Assembly (NCBI GenBank): GCA_030706665.1
Contig: JAUZOB010000094.1
Location: forward strand, 1-10,799
Direction of reading: 5' to 3'
Origin: Bacteroidota bacterium
Lineage (GTDB): Bacteria > Bacteroidota > Bacteroidia > Bacteroidales > Prolixibacteraceae
DNA length: 10,799 bases
The position numbers and the translations under genes were made by a program. The notes beneath the pieces are model-generated. The model worked only from the letters and a program-made list of their open reading frames with translations. It had not been told where the DNA came from and made no database searches. Shown here one piece after another: positions 1 to 7,126 of the stretch (its first letter is position 1; the number at the start of each line of letters is the position of its first letter).

Positions 1-2
1 TT

Positions 3-1094
3 AAAGGCAAAATTATTGTCCGACTTGCCGGTTTCCCCGGACAACATGATACGACTTCTGTTGCCTGGCAAAATTTCAAGAAATTAGATAAAAGCACGTT
101 GATCGAAAAGAAGAATGAATTAGCTCAGAAGCTTGGAGCTGTTGCCATTCTCGAATTTGATCCGAGCGTCCTCTCAAAGAAGCTGGCAGCAAATGTTCCG
201 TTTCGATTCAATGAAGCGATGTATGAAGGAGATTCCCGTCCTGAGAGTTTCTATGATCGCCGCATGGTTCTCCCCGGGATAAAAAAAAATCAGATCCCTC
301 TGATCTCTGTTTCTGAGAAAGTATTTAATGAATTTCTATCTCCCTCCGGATTGTCATATGCCAAATTCGAAGGAACTGCAGCTCAGCTGAAACAGAATTC
401 ATTCGACCTGAAAAAGATAAATGCAGGATTTAACCTTACTGCCAATACCCGGGCCCTTCAGTTAAGAAATGTACTGGGAATAATCGAAGGTGAAAAAACT
501 GATGAATTCATTGTGGTAGGCGGGCACTATGACCATCTTGGCAAACACAACGGTTTTATCTGGAATGGAGCTGATGATAACGGTTCCGGAGCCATCGCCG
601 TGACCTCTATCGCAAAAGCCTTTAACGAGACTGGAATGAAACCCAAAAGATCAATCATCTTTGCCTGCTGGGACGGAGAGGAACGTGGAGAATTAGGCTC
701 TTCCTATTTTGTCGATCACTTTAATAAGATCGAACAAGTAAAAGCATACCTGAATTTTGACATGATTGGTCGTAACAGCGGACCGGATGCTCCGAACAAT
801 CAGGTTGCCCTCTTGTATTCAAAATCAGCAGAATATTTGGCCGACCTTACCCGTGAACAATTGAAACAGGCCAACATTAACCTCAATATCAATTATAGTC
901 CGATGGAAAATCCTGCCGGAGGCAGTGATAATACAGCTTTTGCTCTTAAAAACGTTCCGATGTTTTGGTATCATACCGGAGGGCACACCGATTATCATCA
1001 GGCATCCGATCATGCAGAATTGATTAACTGGGCCAAGATGACCGACATCATTAAGCTGAGCTTTCTAAGTGTCTGGAAACTTTCAAACGAATAA
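3..1094 (+). CDS. M28 family zinc metallopeptidase, 5'-truncated by the window edge
   Basis: The reading frame is open from base 3, so the gene starts outside the window. A TTG at 99 is internal, not the start. The visible 363 residues begin in what looks like a PA (protease-associated) domain, with GKIIVRLAGFPGQ and later KLGAVAILEF. The M28 catalytic domain follows. Numbering from the codon at 99, its co-catalytic zinc site is complete: H143 in GGHYDHLG (with D145), the Asp of GADDNGSG (D159/D160), the Glu pair E194-E195 in WDGEERGELG, D221 in NFDMIGRN, and the final His H300 in HTDYHQASDH. Known M28 enzymes with a PA domain are secreted aminopeptidases or carboxypeptidases that release terminal residues from peptides. 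A signal peptide is expected upstream but cannot be seen. The stop lies 28 nt before the next gene, so the two are probably co-transcribed. Exact substrate preference cannot be read from the sequence. Confidence 0.93.
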   Translation, partial: KGKIIVRLAGFPGQHDTTSVAWQNFKKLDKSTLIEKKNELAQKLGAVAILEFDPSVLSKKLAANVPFRFNEAMYEGDSRPESFYDRRMVLPGIKKNQIPLISVSEKVFNEFLSPSGLSYAKFEGTAAQLKQNSFDLKKINAGFNLTANTRALQLRNVLGIIEGEKTDEFIVVGGHYDHLGKHNGFIWNGADDNGSGAIAVTSIAKAFNETGMKPKRSIIFACWDGEERGELGSSYFVDHFNKIEQVKAYLNFDMIGRNSGPDAPNNQVALLYSKSAEYLADLTREQLKQANINLNINYSPMENPAGGSDNTAFALKNVPMFWYHTGGHTDYHQASDHAELINWAKMTDIIKLSFLSVWKLSNE

Positions 1095-1122
1095 CCATTT
1101 AAACAACCATAAAATAAAGAAC

Positions 1123-2325
1123 ATGAGACAAAGGTTTATTTACAGCGTCTTCATTTGGATAATCGCGCTAACGATTGTCCAAGCTTCTCCCGCAGGAAAA
1201 GTCCCTGCCAAGTATTCTGCACTTATTAGTAAGGCATTCAAGAATGCCGGACCAAACAAAGTTCAGTTACAAAAAGCCCTTCGTCTGGCTCCGTCCTCAC
1301 AAACCGAAGGTGTCGCTTTTCTTATAGCATACATGCCTGTCCGTGACCTCCGCAGCCTTAAGGCCGACTTCATCCTTGAAAACACGGCGCTGGCTTACAA
1401 GGCTCGCGAGACATTTCCCTGGGCAAAAGCAATTCCCGATTCAGTCTTTCTGAATGATGTCCTGCCTTATGTCTCGCTCAATGAGACCAGAGAAAATTGG
1501 AGAAAGGACTTCTTCGAAAGATTCTCTTCAAGAGTAAAAGGGTGTACAACTTTGGCTCAGGCTATTGACTCTGTCAATAAAAACATTAATAAAGTTGTGC
1601 AAGTTGAATACAATACAAAACGCAAGAAACCTGATCAGAGTCCGTTTGAATCCATGCAACAACATATGGCAACCTGCAGCGGATTATCAATCATTCTTGC
1701 GGATGCCTTCAGAGCTGTCGGCATTCCTGCCCGTGTAGCCGGTACTGCAATGTGGACAAATATGAGAGGGAATCACAACTGGGTAGAAGTATGGCTCGAC
1801 GGACAATGGTATTTTACCGAATTTTACCCCGATAAGCTCAATCACAGTTGGTTCCTGGCTGATGCAGGAAAAGCTGATCCATCAAAGAGATTGCACTGGA
1901 TCTTTGCTTCTTCATTCAAACCTGCAGGAACTTACTTCACGTTGGTATGGGATGAAAAGATCCGCTACGTTCACGCATTTAATGTGACCGACCGTTACAT
2001 CAAAGAGTATCAGGAGCAATTGTCCGGAGAAAAATTGAAAGATGATGAAACCCTTGTCAGTGTTGTGCTTCAAAAAGACGACTCATGCTCTCCTGATGGC
2101 AACAACCGGATTGCAGCCCGAATAGGTGTTTTATCAGAGGGTAAAGAAATCGATTTTGGATATTCTTCTTCTTCTACTGATGATCTGAATAAATTTCTCA
2201 AATTCAAATTAAAGAAGAATACCGAATACCTATTTGTCTTCACAGATACAAAAGGAGTAAAGCATCAAAAAGTTGTAAAGACTGCTGATGCTGCAGAAGA
2301 CATGATTATATTGTCTTTAAAATAA
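1123..2325 (+). CDS. secreted transglutaminase-like (papain-fold) domain protein
   Basis: This is a 400-aa protein from the ATG at 1123. An in-frame GTG at 1069 lies inside the upstream gene and would bury the signal peptide, so 1123 is preferred. The N-terminus is a typical Sec signal (MRQRFIYSVFIWIIALTIVQA, probable cleavage before SPAGK), so the protein is exported to the periplasm or cell surface. No lipobox Cys is visible. A transglutaminase-like core sits at about residues 175-245. It has the catalytic Cys in MATCSGLSIILADAFRAVG (C185), GIPARVAG, and the catalytic His in GNHNWVEVWLDGQWYF (H218). The third, acidic residue is not in a classical WDPT context; E233 or D237 in FTEFYPD are candidates. 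Residues from about 320 on look like a beta-sandwich domain. Bacterial members act variously as cysteine proteases, cross-linkers or non-catalytic folds, and the activity here is unknown. Its link to the M28 gene suggests a role in protein or peptide processing. Confidence 0.85.
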   Translation: MRQRFIYSVFIWIIALTIVQASPAGKVPAKYSALISKAFKNAGPNKVQLQKALRLAPSSQTEGVAFLIAYMPVRDLRSLKADFILENTALAYKARETFPWAKAIPDSVFLNDVLPYVSLNETRENWRKDFFERFSSRVKGCTTLAQAIDSVNKNINKVVQVEYNTKRKKPDQSPFESMQQHMATCSGLSIILADAFRAVGIPARVAGTAMWTNMRGNHNWVEVWLDGQWYFTEFYPDKLNHSWFLADAGKADPSKRLHWIFASSFKPAGTYFTLVWDEKIRYVHAFNVTDRYIKEYQEQLSGEKLKDDETLVSVVLQKDDSCSPDGNNRIAARIGVLSEGKEIDFGYSSSSTDDLNKFLKFKLKKNTEYLFVFTDTKGVKHQKVVKTADAAEDMIILSLK

Positions 2326-2336
2326 AAAAGAAAACC

Positions 2337-2525
2337 AAAAGAGGCTGTCAGAAAAGATTGGTTGATTTTTAATGCGCTTACAGATTGCAAACAGATTAGC
2401 TCCATGCTCGCTTTTGCATTTGACTCTAGCGTAAAACTGTTCATTCAGTGTAGAGTCATTCGAAACATAGAGCATGATCTGTAAGTTCAAAATCTACCTG
2501 TTCATCTTTTCAGACAGTCTCTTTT
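2337..2525. repeat. long imperfect palindromic element (MITE-like or giant hairpin), possible terminator
   Basis: The outer arms 2337-2358 and 2504-2525 are inverted copies matching at 20 of 22 positions. Further in, cttacagat (2377-2385) pairs with atctgtaag (2477-2485), catgctc (2403-2409) with gagcatg (2470-2476), tgactcta (2421-2428) with tagagtca (2451-2458), and actg/cagt close a 6-nt loop (2440-2445). The left arm carries 17 extra bases (2386-2402). The element starts 11 nt after the upstream stop, and its right arm runs into six T (2522-2527), so its transcript could act as a terminator. It has no coding capacity. No target-site duplication is evident. The gaggctgtc-type tip resembles ends seen on insertion-sequence derivatives in Bacteroidetes; that is from memory, not checked. 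Confidence 0.7.
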
Positions 2526-2593
2526 TTCATATTCATACTCACTACCAATGCATTGTACCACAATTAAAAAAAAGGTTATAAAACGTTAAAAAG

Positions 2594-2625
2594 ATTGGGA
2601 TTTACCCGATGTATAATTTAATTTG
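2594..2625 (+). promoter_or_regulatory. candidate Bacteroidetes-type promoter for the S46 peptidase
   Basis: The -33-like ATTG (2594-2597) and -7-like TTAATTTG (2618-2625) are separated by 20 nt. The -7 box matches the Bacteroidetes consensus TAnnTTTG at all fixed positions except the second. Transcription would start near 2631, giving a leader of about 28 nt before the ATG at 2659. The surrounding 2526-2658 is AT-rich and otherwise featureless. Confidence 0.4.
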
Positions 2626-2658
2626 TAAGATTACTTTTCATAAACACTATTTTTCGAA

Positions 2659-4812
2659 ATGAGACGATTGTCTGTTATTATTCTTTTTCTTTCTGTTCTT
2701 ATCGGCGAAGTCAAAGCTGACGAGGGAATGTGGATTCCTGCACTTTTAAATAAACTCAATATAAAAGGCATGCAGGATAAGGGATTAAAACTCTCGGCTG
2801 AAGACATTTACAGTATTAACCATTCCTGCTTAAAAGATGCAGTTGTTATTTTTGGTCAAGGATGTACCGGTGAGATTATTTCTGACAAAGGATTAATACT
2901 GACCAATCACCATTGCGGCTATTCTGCAATTCAACAACACAGTACTGTTGAAAACGATTACCTGACAAATGGCTATTGGGCTAATAAGTTTGAAGAGGAA
3001 ATTCCTACACCAGGATTAACAGCCACGTTCCTGGTCCGAATCGAAGATGTTACTGATCGTATTCTTTCGAAATTGAAGGATAATATGACGGAAGAAGATC
3101 GGAATGAACAAATTGCCAAAGAAAGTGCAGAAATCGAAAAGGCAGCCAAAGGAAACACTCATTATCGGGCAATGGTAAAAGATTTCTTTGCCGGTAATTC
3201 TTTTTACCTTTTTGTTTATGAAGTCTATACTGATGTTCGGTTCGTTGGAGCACCCCCTTCCTCGATTGGTAAATTTGGAGGAGATACCGACAACTGGATG
3301 TGGCCACGTCATACCGGTGACTTCAGTATGTTCCGTATTTACGCTTCTCCCGATGGGAAGCCGGCAGAGTACTCTCCCAACAATGTTCCGTTAAAACCTA
3401 AGCATCATCTTCCCATCTCTCTTAAAGGAGCGAAGAAAGGTGATTTTGCCATGACAATCGGTTATCCCGGAAGTACTGACCGCTATCTGTCCTCATGGGG
3501 AATTGAAGAAAGAATGAACTTATCGAACCAGGCACGCATCGTTGTCAGGGAGATCAAACAAGATATCTGGCTGAAAGATATGAAAGCCAGCGATAAAATA
3601 CGGATTCAATATTCTTCCAAATATTCAATCAGTTCGAATTACTGGAAGAACAGCATCGGAATGAATAAAGGGCTTAAAAATCTTAATGTTCTGGAAAAGA
3701 AAAGAGCTCTTGAAAAAGAATTTACCGAATGGGTACAGCAAGATTCCAACCGAGTTAAAAAATATGGGAAAGTTCTCTCCCTGCTTGCCGATTCTTATAC
3801 TCAGATGATTCCTTATTCAAAAGCACAAAATTATTTATACGAATGTTTATTAGGGGGAACGGAGATTCTCGATATAGCCATGATGTCAAAAGGATTAGAA
3901 GATGTACTTTCCGCATCGCCCGATGACAAGGAGGCTGTTGATGCCGAGATACAAAAATTACGCGAAAGAGCGGATGAATTTTATAAGGATTACAGTCCCT
4001 CAACCGATCATCAGGTCTTTGCCGCTATGCTTAAACTTTATGCTCAAAATGTAGATGAGAAGTTTCTTCCTCATACTTTCGATATCATCAAACGTAAGTT
4101 TAAAAACAATTTCCAGGCATACTCCGACTATGTATTTGCAAAATCAATATTTGCAAGCAAGGAGAAACTGGAAGCGGTATTAAACGACCCCTCCAAAAGA
4201 ATAATTGGCAAGGATCCTGCCTGTCAGCTATCAAAAGAGATTCTGGGCCTTTTATTCACAATGTATGCGGAAACGGGACAATTCTCCGAAAACATCGATA
4301 AAGGGAACCGACTGTTTATTTCAGGATTGATGGAGATGAAAAAGAACGAGGTATTTTATCCGGATGCAAACTCAACAATGCGTATTAGTTATGGACAAGT
4401 AGGAGACTATACTGCCCGCGATGCGGTAAAATACCTTTATTATACTACCTTGAAAGGAGTGATGGAAAAAGAAGTTCCGGGAGATTATGAATTCGATGTT
4501 CCCGCAAAGCTCAAAACTCTTTACGAAAAGAATGATTATGGCCGTTATTGTGATGCAGATGGAACATTACACGTTTGCTTCACGACCAATAACGATATCA
4601 CCGGTGGAAATTCAGGCAGTCCGGTAATCAACTCTAACGGTGAACTCTTCGGATTGGCTTTTGATGGAAACTGGGAAGCAATGAGCGGAGATGTAGCTTT
4701 TGAATCAGAACTACAGAAGTGCATCAACGTCGATATACGCTATGTGCTTTTCATCATTGATAAATTTGCCGGATGTCAGCGTCTCATAGACGAGATGACA
4801 ATCGTACAGTAA
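2659..4812 (+). CDS. dpp7: S46 family dipeptidyl-peptidase, DPP7-like
   Basis: This 717-aa exported serine peptidase has the usual S46 length (about 700-720). It removes dipeptides from the N-terminus of oligopeptides in the periplasm, feeding amino-acid-fermenting metabolism. The signal peptide is residues 1-20 (MRRLSVIILFLSVLIGEVKA), with the mature protein starting DEGMWIP. The chymotrypsin-fold triad is visible: H85 in LTNHHCGYSA, D221 in HTGDFSMFR, and S652 in ITGGNSGSPV. The long region between the Asp and the Ser, roughly 280-600, matches the helical domain that caps the active site in this family. C69 and C86 are placed to form the known disulfide. Eighteen residues after the catalytic Ser is G670 (GLAFDGNWE). 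The same position is Gly in DPP7 (hydrophobic P1) and Arg in DPP11 (acidic P1), so DPP7-type specificity is predicted. It is probably monocistronic, with its own promoter and terminator. Confidence 0.95.
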   Translation: MRRLSVIILFLSVLIGEVKADEGMWIPALLNKLNIKGMQDKGLKLSAEDIYSINHSCLKDAVVIFGQGCTGEIISDKGLILTNHHCGYSAIQQHSTVENDYLTNGYWANKFEEEIPTPGLTATFLVRIEDVTDRILSKLKDNMTEEDRNEQIAKESAEIEKAAKGNTHYRAMVKDFFAGNSFYLFVYEVYTDVRFVGAPPSSIGKFGGDTDNWMWPRHTGDFSMFRIYASPDGKPAEYSPNNVPLKPKHHLPISLKGAKKGDFAMTIGYPGSTDRYLSSWGIEERMNLSNQARIVVREIKQDIWLKDMKASDKIRIQYSSKYSISSNYWKNSIGMNKGLKNLNVLEKKRALEKEFTEWVQQDSNRVKKYGKVLSLLADSYTQMIPYSKAQNYLYECLLGGTEILDIAMMSKGLEDVLSASPDDKEAVDAEIQKLRERADEFYKDYSPSTDHQVFAAMLKLYAQNVDEKFLPHTFDIIKRKFKNNFQAYSDYVFAKSIFASKEKLEAVLNDPSKRIIGKDPACQLSKEILGLLFTMYAETGQFSENIDKGNRLFISGLMEMKKNEVFYPDANSTMRISYGQVGDYTARDAVKYLYYTTLKGVMEKEVPGDYEFDVPAKLKTLYEKNDYGRYCDADGTLHVCFTTNNDITGGNSGSPVINSNGELFGLAFDGNWEAMSGDVAFESELQKCINVDIRYVLFIIDKFAGCQRLIDEMTIVQ

Positions 4813-4839
4813 TAATATTCTTCATTTTACATTCATAAA

Positions 4840-4866
4840 GGTCTGCTAAAATGCAGGCCTTTTTTT
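4840..4866 (+). terminator. intrinsic terminator of the S46 peptidase gene
   Basis: The 7-bp stem ggtctgc / gcaggcc (4840-4846 with 4853-4859, one G-T wobble) has a 6-nt loop taaaat and is followed by seven T (4860-4866). It begins 28 nt after the stop codon at 4812. The end of the T-run is shared with the -7 box of the next gene. Confidence 0.8.
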
Positions 4867-4873
4867 ATTTTTG
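4842..4873 (+). promoter_or_regulatory. candidate promoter of the RNase H gene, overlapping the preceding terminator
   Basis: TATTTTTG (4866-4873) fits TAnnTTTG exactly. TCTG (4842-4845), 20 nt upstream, is a 3-of-4 match to the -33 TTTG. Transcription would start near 4880, only about 12 nt before the ATG at 4892. The -33 box lies in the left stem of the terminator hairpin and the -7 box begins on its last T. Confidence 0.5.
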
Positions 4874-4891
4874 GAGAATGATTCTACCCTT

Positions 4892-5524
4892 ATGAGCGAA
4901 AAGAAATACTACGTTGTCTGGAAAGGACATCAACCCGGGATTTATGAAAAATGGCAGGACTGCCAAAAACAAATATCCGGATACCCGGGGGCCATATATA
5001 AAGCATTTCCAAGTAAGGAAATTGCGGAAGCTGCTTTTTACAGCCCTCCGGAAAATTATTTGGGAAAGAAAAACTTCAAGCCCAAAGTAGACAAGGAAGA
5101 ACTTAAAAGGATAGGAACTCCCATTTCTGATAGTCTTTGCGTCGATGGAGCATGGAACACCGCATCCGGCGACGTAGAATACCAAGGCGTATATACCAAA
5201 ACCGGAAAGAAGATATTCAGAATGGGCCCATTCCGTGACGGATCCAATAACATCGGAGAATTCCTCGGAATTGTGCATGCCCTTGCATATCTCAAGAAAA
5301 ATAATCTATCTATTCCGGTGTATTCCGACAGTAAAACAGCGATTTCCTGGGTTCGGAATAAAAAAACTAAAACAACTATTAAACCATCAGAATCAAATAA
5401 AGAACTATTTGAGCTGCTGAAACGAGCAGAAAAATGGCTATCGGAGAATTCATATCCCAACCGTGTTTTGAAGTGGGAAACTAAGGCTTGGGGAGAGATT
5501 CCTGCAGATTTTGGCAGGAAATAA
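4892..5524 (+). CDS. ribonuclease H with N-terminal viroplasmin (hybrid-binding) domain
   Basis: This 210-aa cytoplasmic nuclease is predicted to cut the RNA strand of RNA-DNA hybrids, clearing R-loops and replication primers. Residues 4-50 (KKYYVVWKGHQPGIYEKW ... GYPGAIYKAF) form the caulimovirus viroplasmin/RNase HI N-terminal domain that binds hybrids. A linker leads to the catalytic RNase H fold from about residue 80. The four metal-binding acids are all present: D85 in CVDGAWNTASGD, E123 in NNIGEFLGIVHAL, D146 in VYSDSKTAI, and D206 in IPADFGRK. The ATG at 4892 is chosen over an in-frame TTG at 4871, because the TTG lies inside the -7 box and the viroplasmin domain starts right after the ATG. 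It faces the same way as its neighbours but appears to have its own promoter. No clear terminator follows, so read-through into waaA is possible. Confidence 0.92.
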   Translation: MSEKKYYVVWKGHQPGIYEKWQDCQKQISGYPGAIYKAFPSKEIAEAAFYSPPENYLGKKNFKPKVDKEELKRIGTPISDSLCVDGAWNTASGDVEYQGVYTKTGKKIFRMGPFRDGSNNIGEFLGIVHALAYLKKNNLSIPVYSDSKTAISWVRNKKTKTTIKPSESNKELFELLKRAEKWLSENSYPNRVLKWETKAWGEIPADFGRK

Positions 5525-5534
5525 TTAAAAGAGG

Positions 5535-5566
5535 TGTGATCTGAAAGCAATAATCATTTACCTTTG
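5535..5566 (+). promoter_or_regulatory. candidate promoter of waaA
   Basis: TACCTTTG (5559-5566) is an exact TAnnTTTG -7 box. TGTG (5535-5538), 20 nt upstream, is a weak -33 match. The predicted start point near 5573 leaves a leader of about 15 nt before the ATG at 5588. It also argues against the in-frame TTG at 5564 as the start codon. Confidence 0.5.
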
Positions 5567-5587
5567 GGGGCACAAAAAAAAATTGCA

Positions 5588-6823
5588 ATGGTGATAATTT
5601 ACGACCTGATTATTCGTCTTTTTTATTCTCTGATCTGTATTGCATCCTTCAGAAATGAAAAAGCCCGTCAGTGGATTCTGGGAAGAAAAAACTTTTTCTC
5701 TTCAATTGAAAATAAGCTTTCTCCTACCAAACCTGTAATCTGGTTCCATTGCGCTTCATTGGGAGAATTTGAGCAAGGACGCCCTGTGATTGAAGAACTA
5801 AGAAAAGCACATCCTGAACATCAGATTGTTCTCACATTCTTCTCTCCTTCTGGTTATTTGGTAAGAAAAAACTACGAACAGGCTGACCTGATCTGTTATT
5901 TACCTCTTGATACCCGTAAAAACGCAGTTCGCTTTATTGAAACCATAAAACCGGAGAAAGTATTCTTTGTCAAATATGAATTTTGGTATCATTACATCAC
6001 CGAACTGAAGGACCGTAACATCCCCACCTATATCATTTCTGCTATCTTCCGCGAAAATCAGGCTTTCTTTAAACCCTGGGGCGGGTGGTACAGAAAAATC
6101 CTCGATGCTTTTACGATGCTTTTCGTACAGGATCAGGAATCGAAGAATCTTTTGGAACGGTATAACATCAATAAGGTCATTGTTTCCGGAGATACTCGCT
6201 TCGACCGTGTTTGCCAAATCGCAAAACAATCAAAAGAGCTTCCTTCAATTGCAAAATTCACGGCCTCTTTCCCTGTTGTTATAATCGGCAGTTCATGGGA
6301 CCCCGATGAAGAGCTCCTGATTCATTACATTAACGAAGACACAAAAGAAACCCGTTATATCATTGCGCCACATGAAGTAAACAATGGAAATCTCTCTTCA
6401 TTATGCCAAAAGCTAAAGGTGCCTTTTAAATTATACTCAGAGATAACAGAATCCGAAGACCTAGCTCAATATCGTGTCCTTATCATCGATGGATACGGAA
6501 TGCTTTCTTCGGTTTATCGATACGGTCATATTGCCTATATCGGAGGAGGCTTCGGTGTCGGAATTCACAACACACTGGAAGCCGCTACCTATGGAATGCC
6601 GGTCATCTTCGGACCCAACTACACCCGATTTAAAGAAGCCTGCGATATGGTTGCCCTTAATGGTGCCTTTTGCATAAATGACTTTAATTCATTGAAAAAT
6701 GTCTTCGATCAGTTCCTTTCCGACCCCGAAGAGCTCCGAAAGGCCGGAGAAAAAGCAAAAAACTATGTAAATACAAATCGTGGTGCAACATTGAAAATTC
6801 TTTCTGAAATTTACTCTTTATAA
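5588..6823 (+). CDS. waaA: 3-deoxy-D-manno-octulosonic acid (Kdo) transferase
   Basis: This 411-aa protein is of the size usual for WaaA/KdtA (about 400-430). It is a GT30 glycosyltransferase that adds Kdo from CMP-Kdo to the lipid IVA precursor at the cytoplasmic face of the inner membrane, the first core step of lipopolysaccharide assembly. The N-terminus has a hydrophobic membrane-associating segment (MVIIYDLIIRLFYSLICIAS). The catalytic-base motif follows as WFHCASLGEFEQGRPVI, with E60 the probable base. The C-terminal Rossmann half holds SGDTRFDR (200-207), IAPHE (259-263), and the nucleotide-sugar-binding stretch GGGFGVGIHNTLEAATYGMP (319-338) followed by VIFGPNYTRFKEA. Whether it adds one or two Kdo residues cannot be read from the sequence. 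The ATG at 5588 gives the normal N-terminus. No other lipid A gene is adjacent, and no strong terminator follows. Confidence 0.95.
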   Translation: MVIIYDLIIRLFYSLICIASFRNEKARQWILGRKNFFSSIENKLSPTKPVIWFHCASLGEFEQGRPVIEELRKAHPEHQIVLTFFSPSGYLVRKNYEQADLICYLPLDTRKNAVRFIETIKPEKVFFVKYEFWYHYITELKDRNIPTYIISAIFRENQAFFKPWGGWYRKILDAFTMLFVQDQESKNLLERYNINKVIVSGDTRFDRVCQIAKQSKELPSIAKFTASFPVVIIGSSWDPDEELLIHYINEDTKETRYIIAPHEVNNGNLSSLCQKLKVPFKLYSEITESEDLAQYRVLIIDGYGMLSSVYRYGHIAYIGGGFGVGIHNTLEAATYGMPVIFGPNYTRFKEACDMVALNGAFCINDFNSLKNVFDQFLSDPEELRKAGEKAKNYVNTNRGATLKILSEIYSL

Positions 6824-7126
6824 CGGAATTTGGTTTAATTTTATAACCAGAAATCTTTCCATTCATATCACAATTCCCATCTCACCATTTCTTATTATTT
6901 CATTTTCTGTAAACTTTTCCAATTCTTTGTTATTGCAAAATAATAAAGATCAACATGTTAACACATATAGGTTGAAAACTTTATTTTTAACATGAAAAAA
7001 AAGTTCCCAAAATTGAATCATTGTGCTTAAATTGCAGTATAAATATGAAAACAATCAGAAAGCACTCAAAATTCAAAAATAAAGATATTTAACCCTTTTC
7101 ATTAATCTCAAAAATAGCCTTACATT
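6824..7126 (+). other. AT-rich intergenic region before the ribonucleotide reductase gene
   Basis: This 303-nt stretch has no gene. A weak 5-bp hairpin (TGGTT 6831-6835, AACCA 6845-6849) lies just after waaA, but no T-run follows it, so it is not called a terminator. TAAATATG (7040-7047) is a 7-of-8 match to the -7 consensus, but its nearest -33-like ATTG (7012-7015) is 24 nt away, so it is only a weak promoter candidate. I see no cobalamin-riboswitch signature and no convincing NrdR box. Confidence 0.6.
6954..6994. repeat. inverted repeat CATGTTAA / TTAACATG upstream of the reductase gene
   Basis: Two perfect 8-nt inverted arms (6954-6961 and 6987-6994) are separated by 25 nt. The left arm overlaps the palindrome TGTTAACA (6956-6963). 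The arrangement could be a paired operator for a dimeric regulator, but in such AT-rich DNA it could also be chance. Confidence 0.3.

Noticed and set aside
4865..5278. Minus-strand ORF of 137 aa with hydrophobic stretches
   Set aside because: It overlaps the RNase H gene and its promoter in antisense. The hydrophobicity comes from the complement of Lys/Glu-rich codons.
5056..5550. Minus-strand ORF of 164 aa opposite the RNase H gene
   Set aside because: The plus strand encodes a complete RNase H with all four catalytic acids. The antisense frame has no recognisable domain and is a shadow.
6824..7126. Cobalamin riboswitch or NrdR box upstream of nrdJ
   Set aside because: I looked for the B12-box and for an ACAC-TATA-GTGT pair. 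Only a half-like acacatata (6961-6969) is present, without a matching second half or second box.
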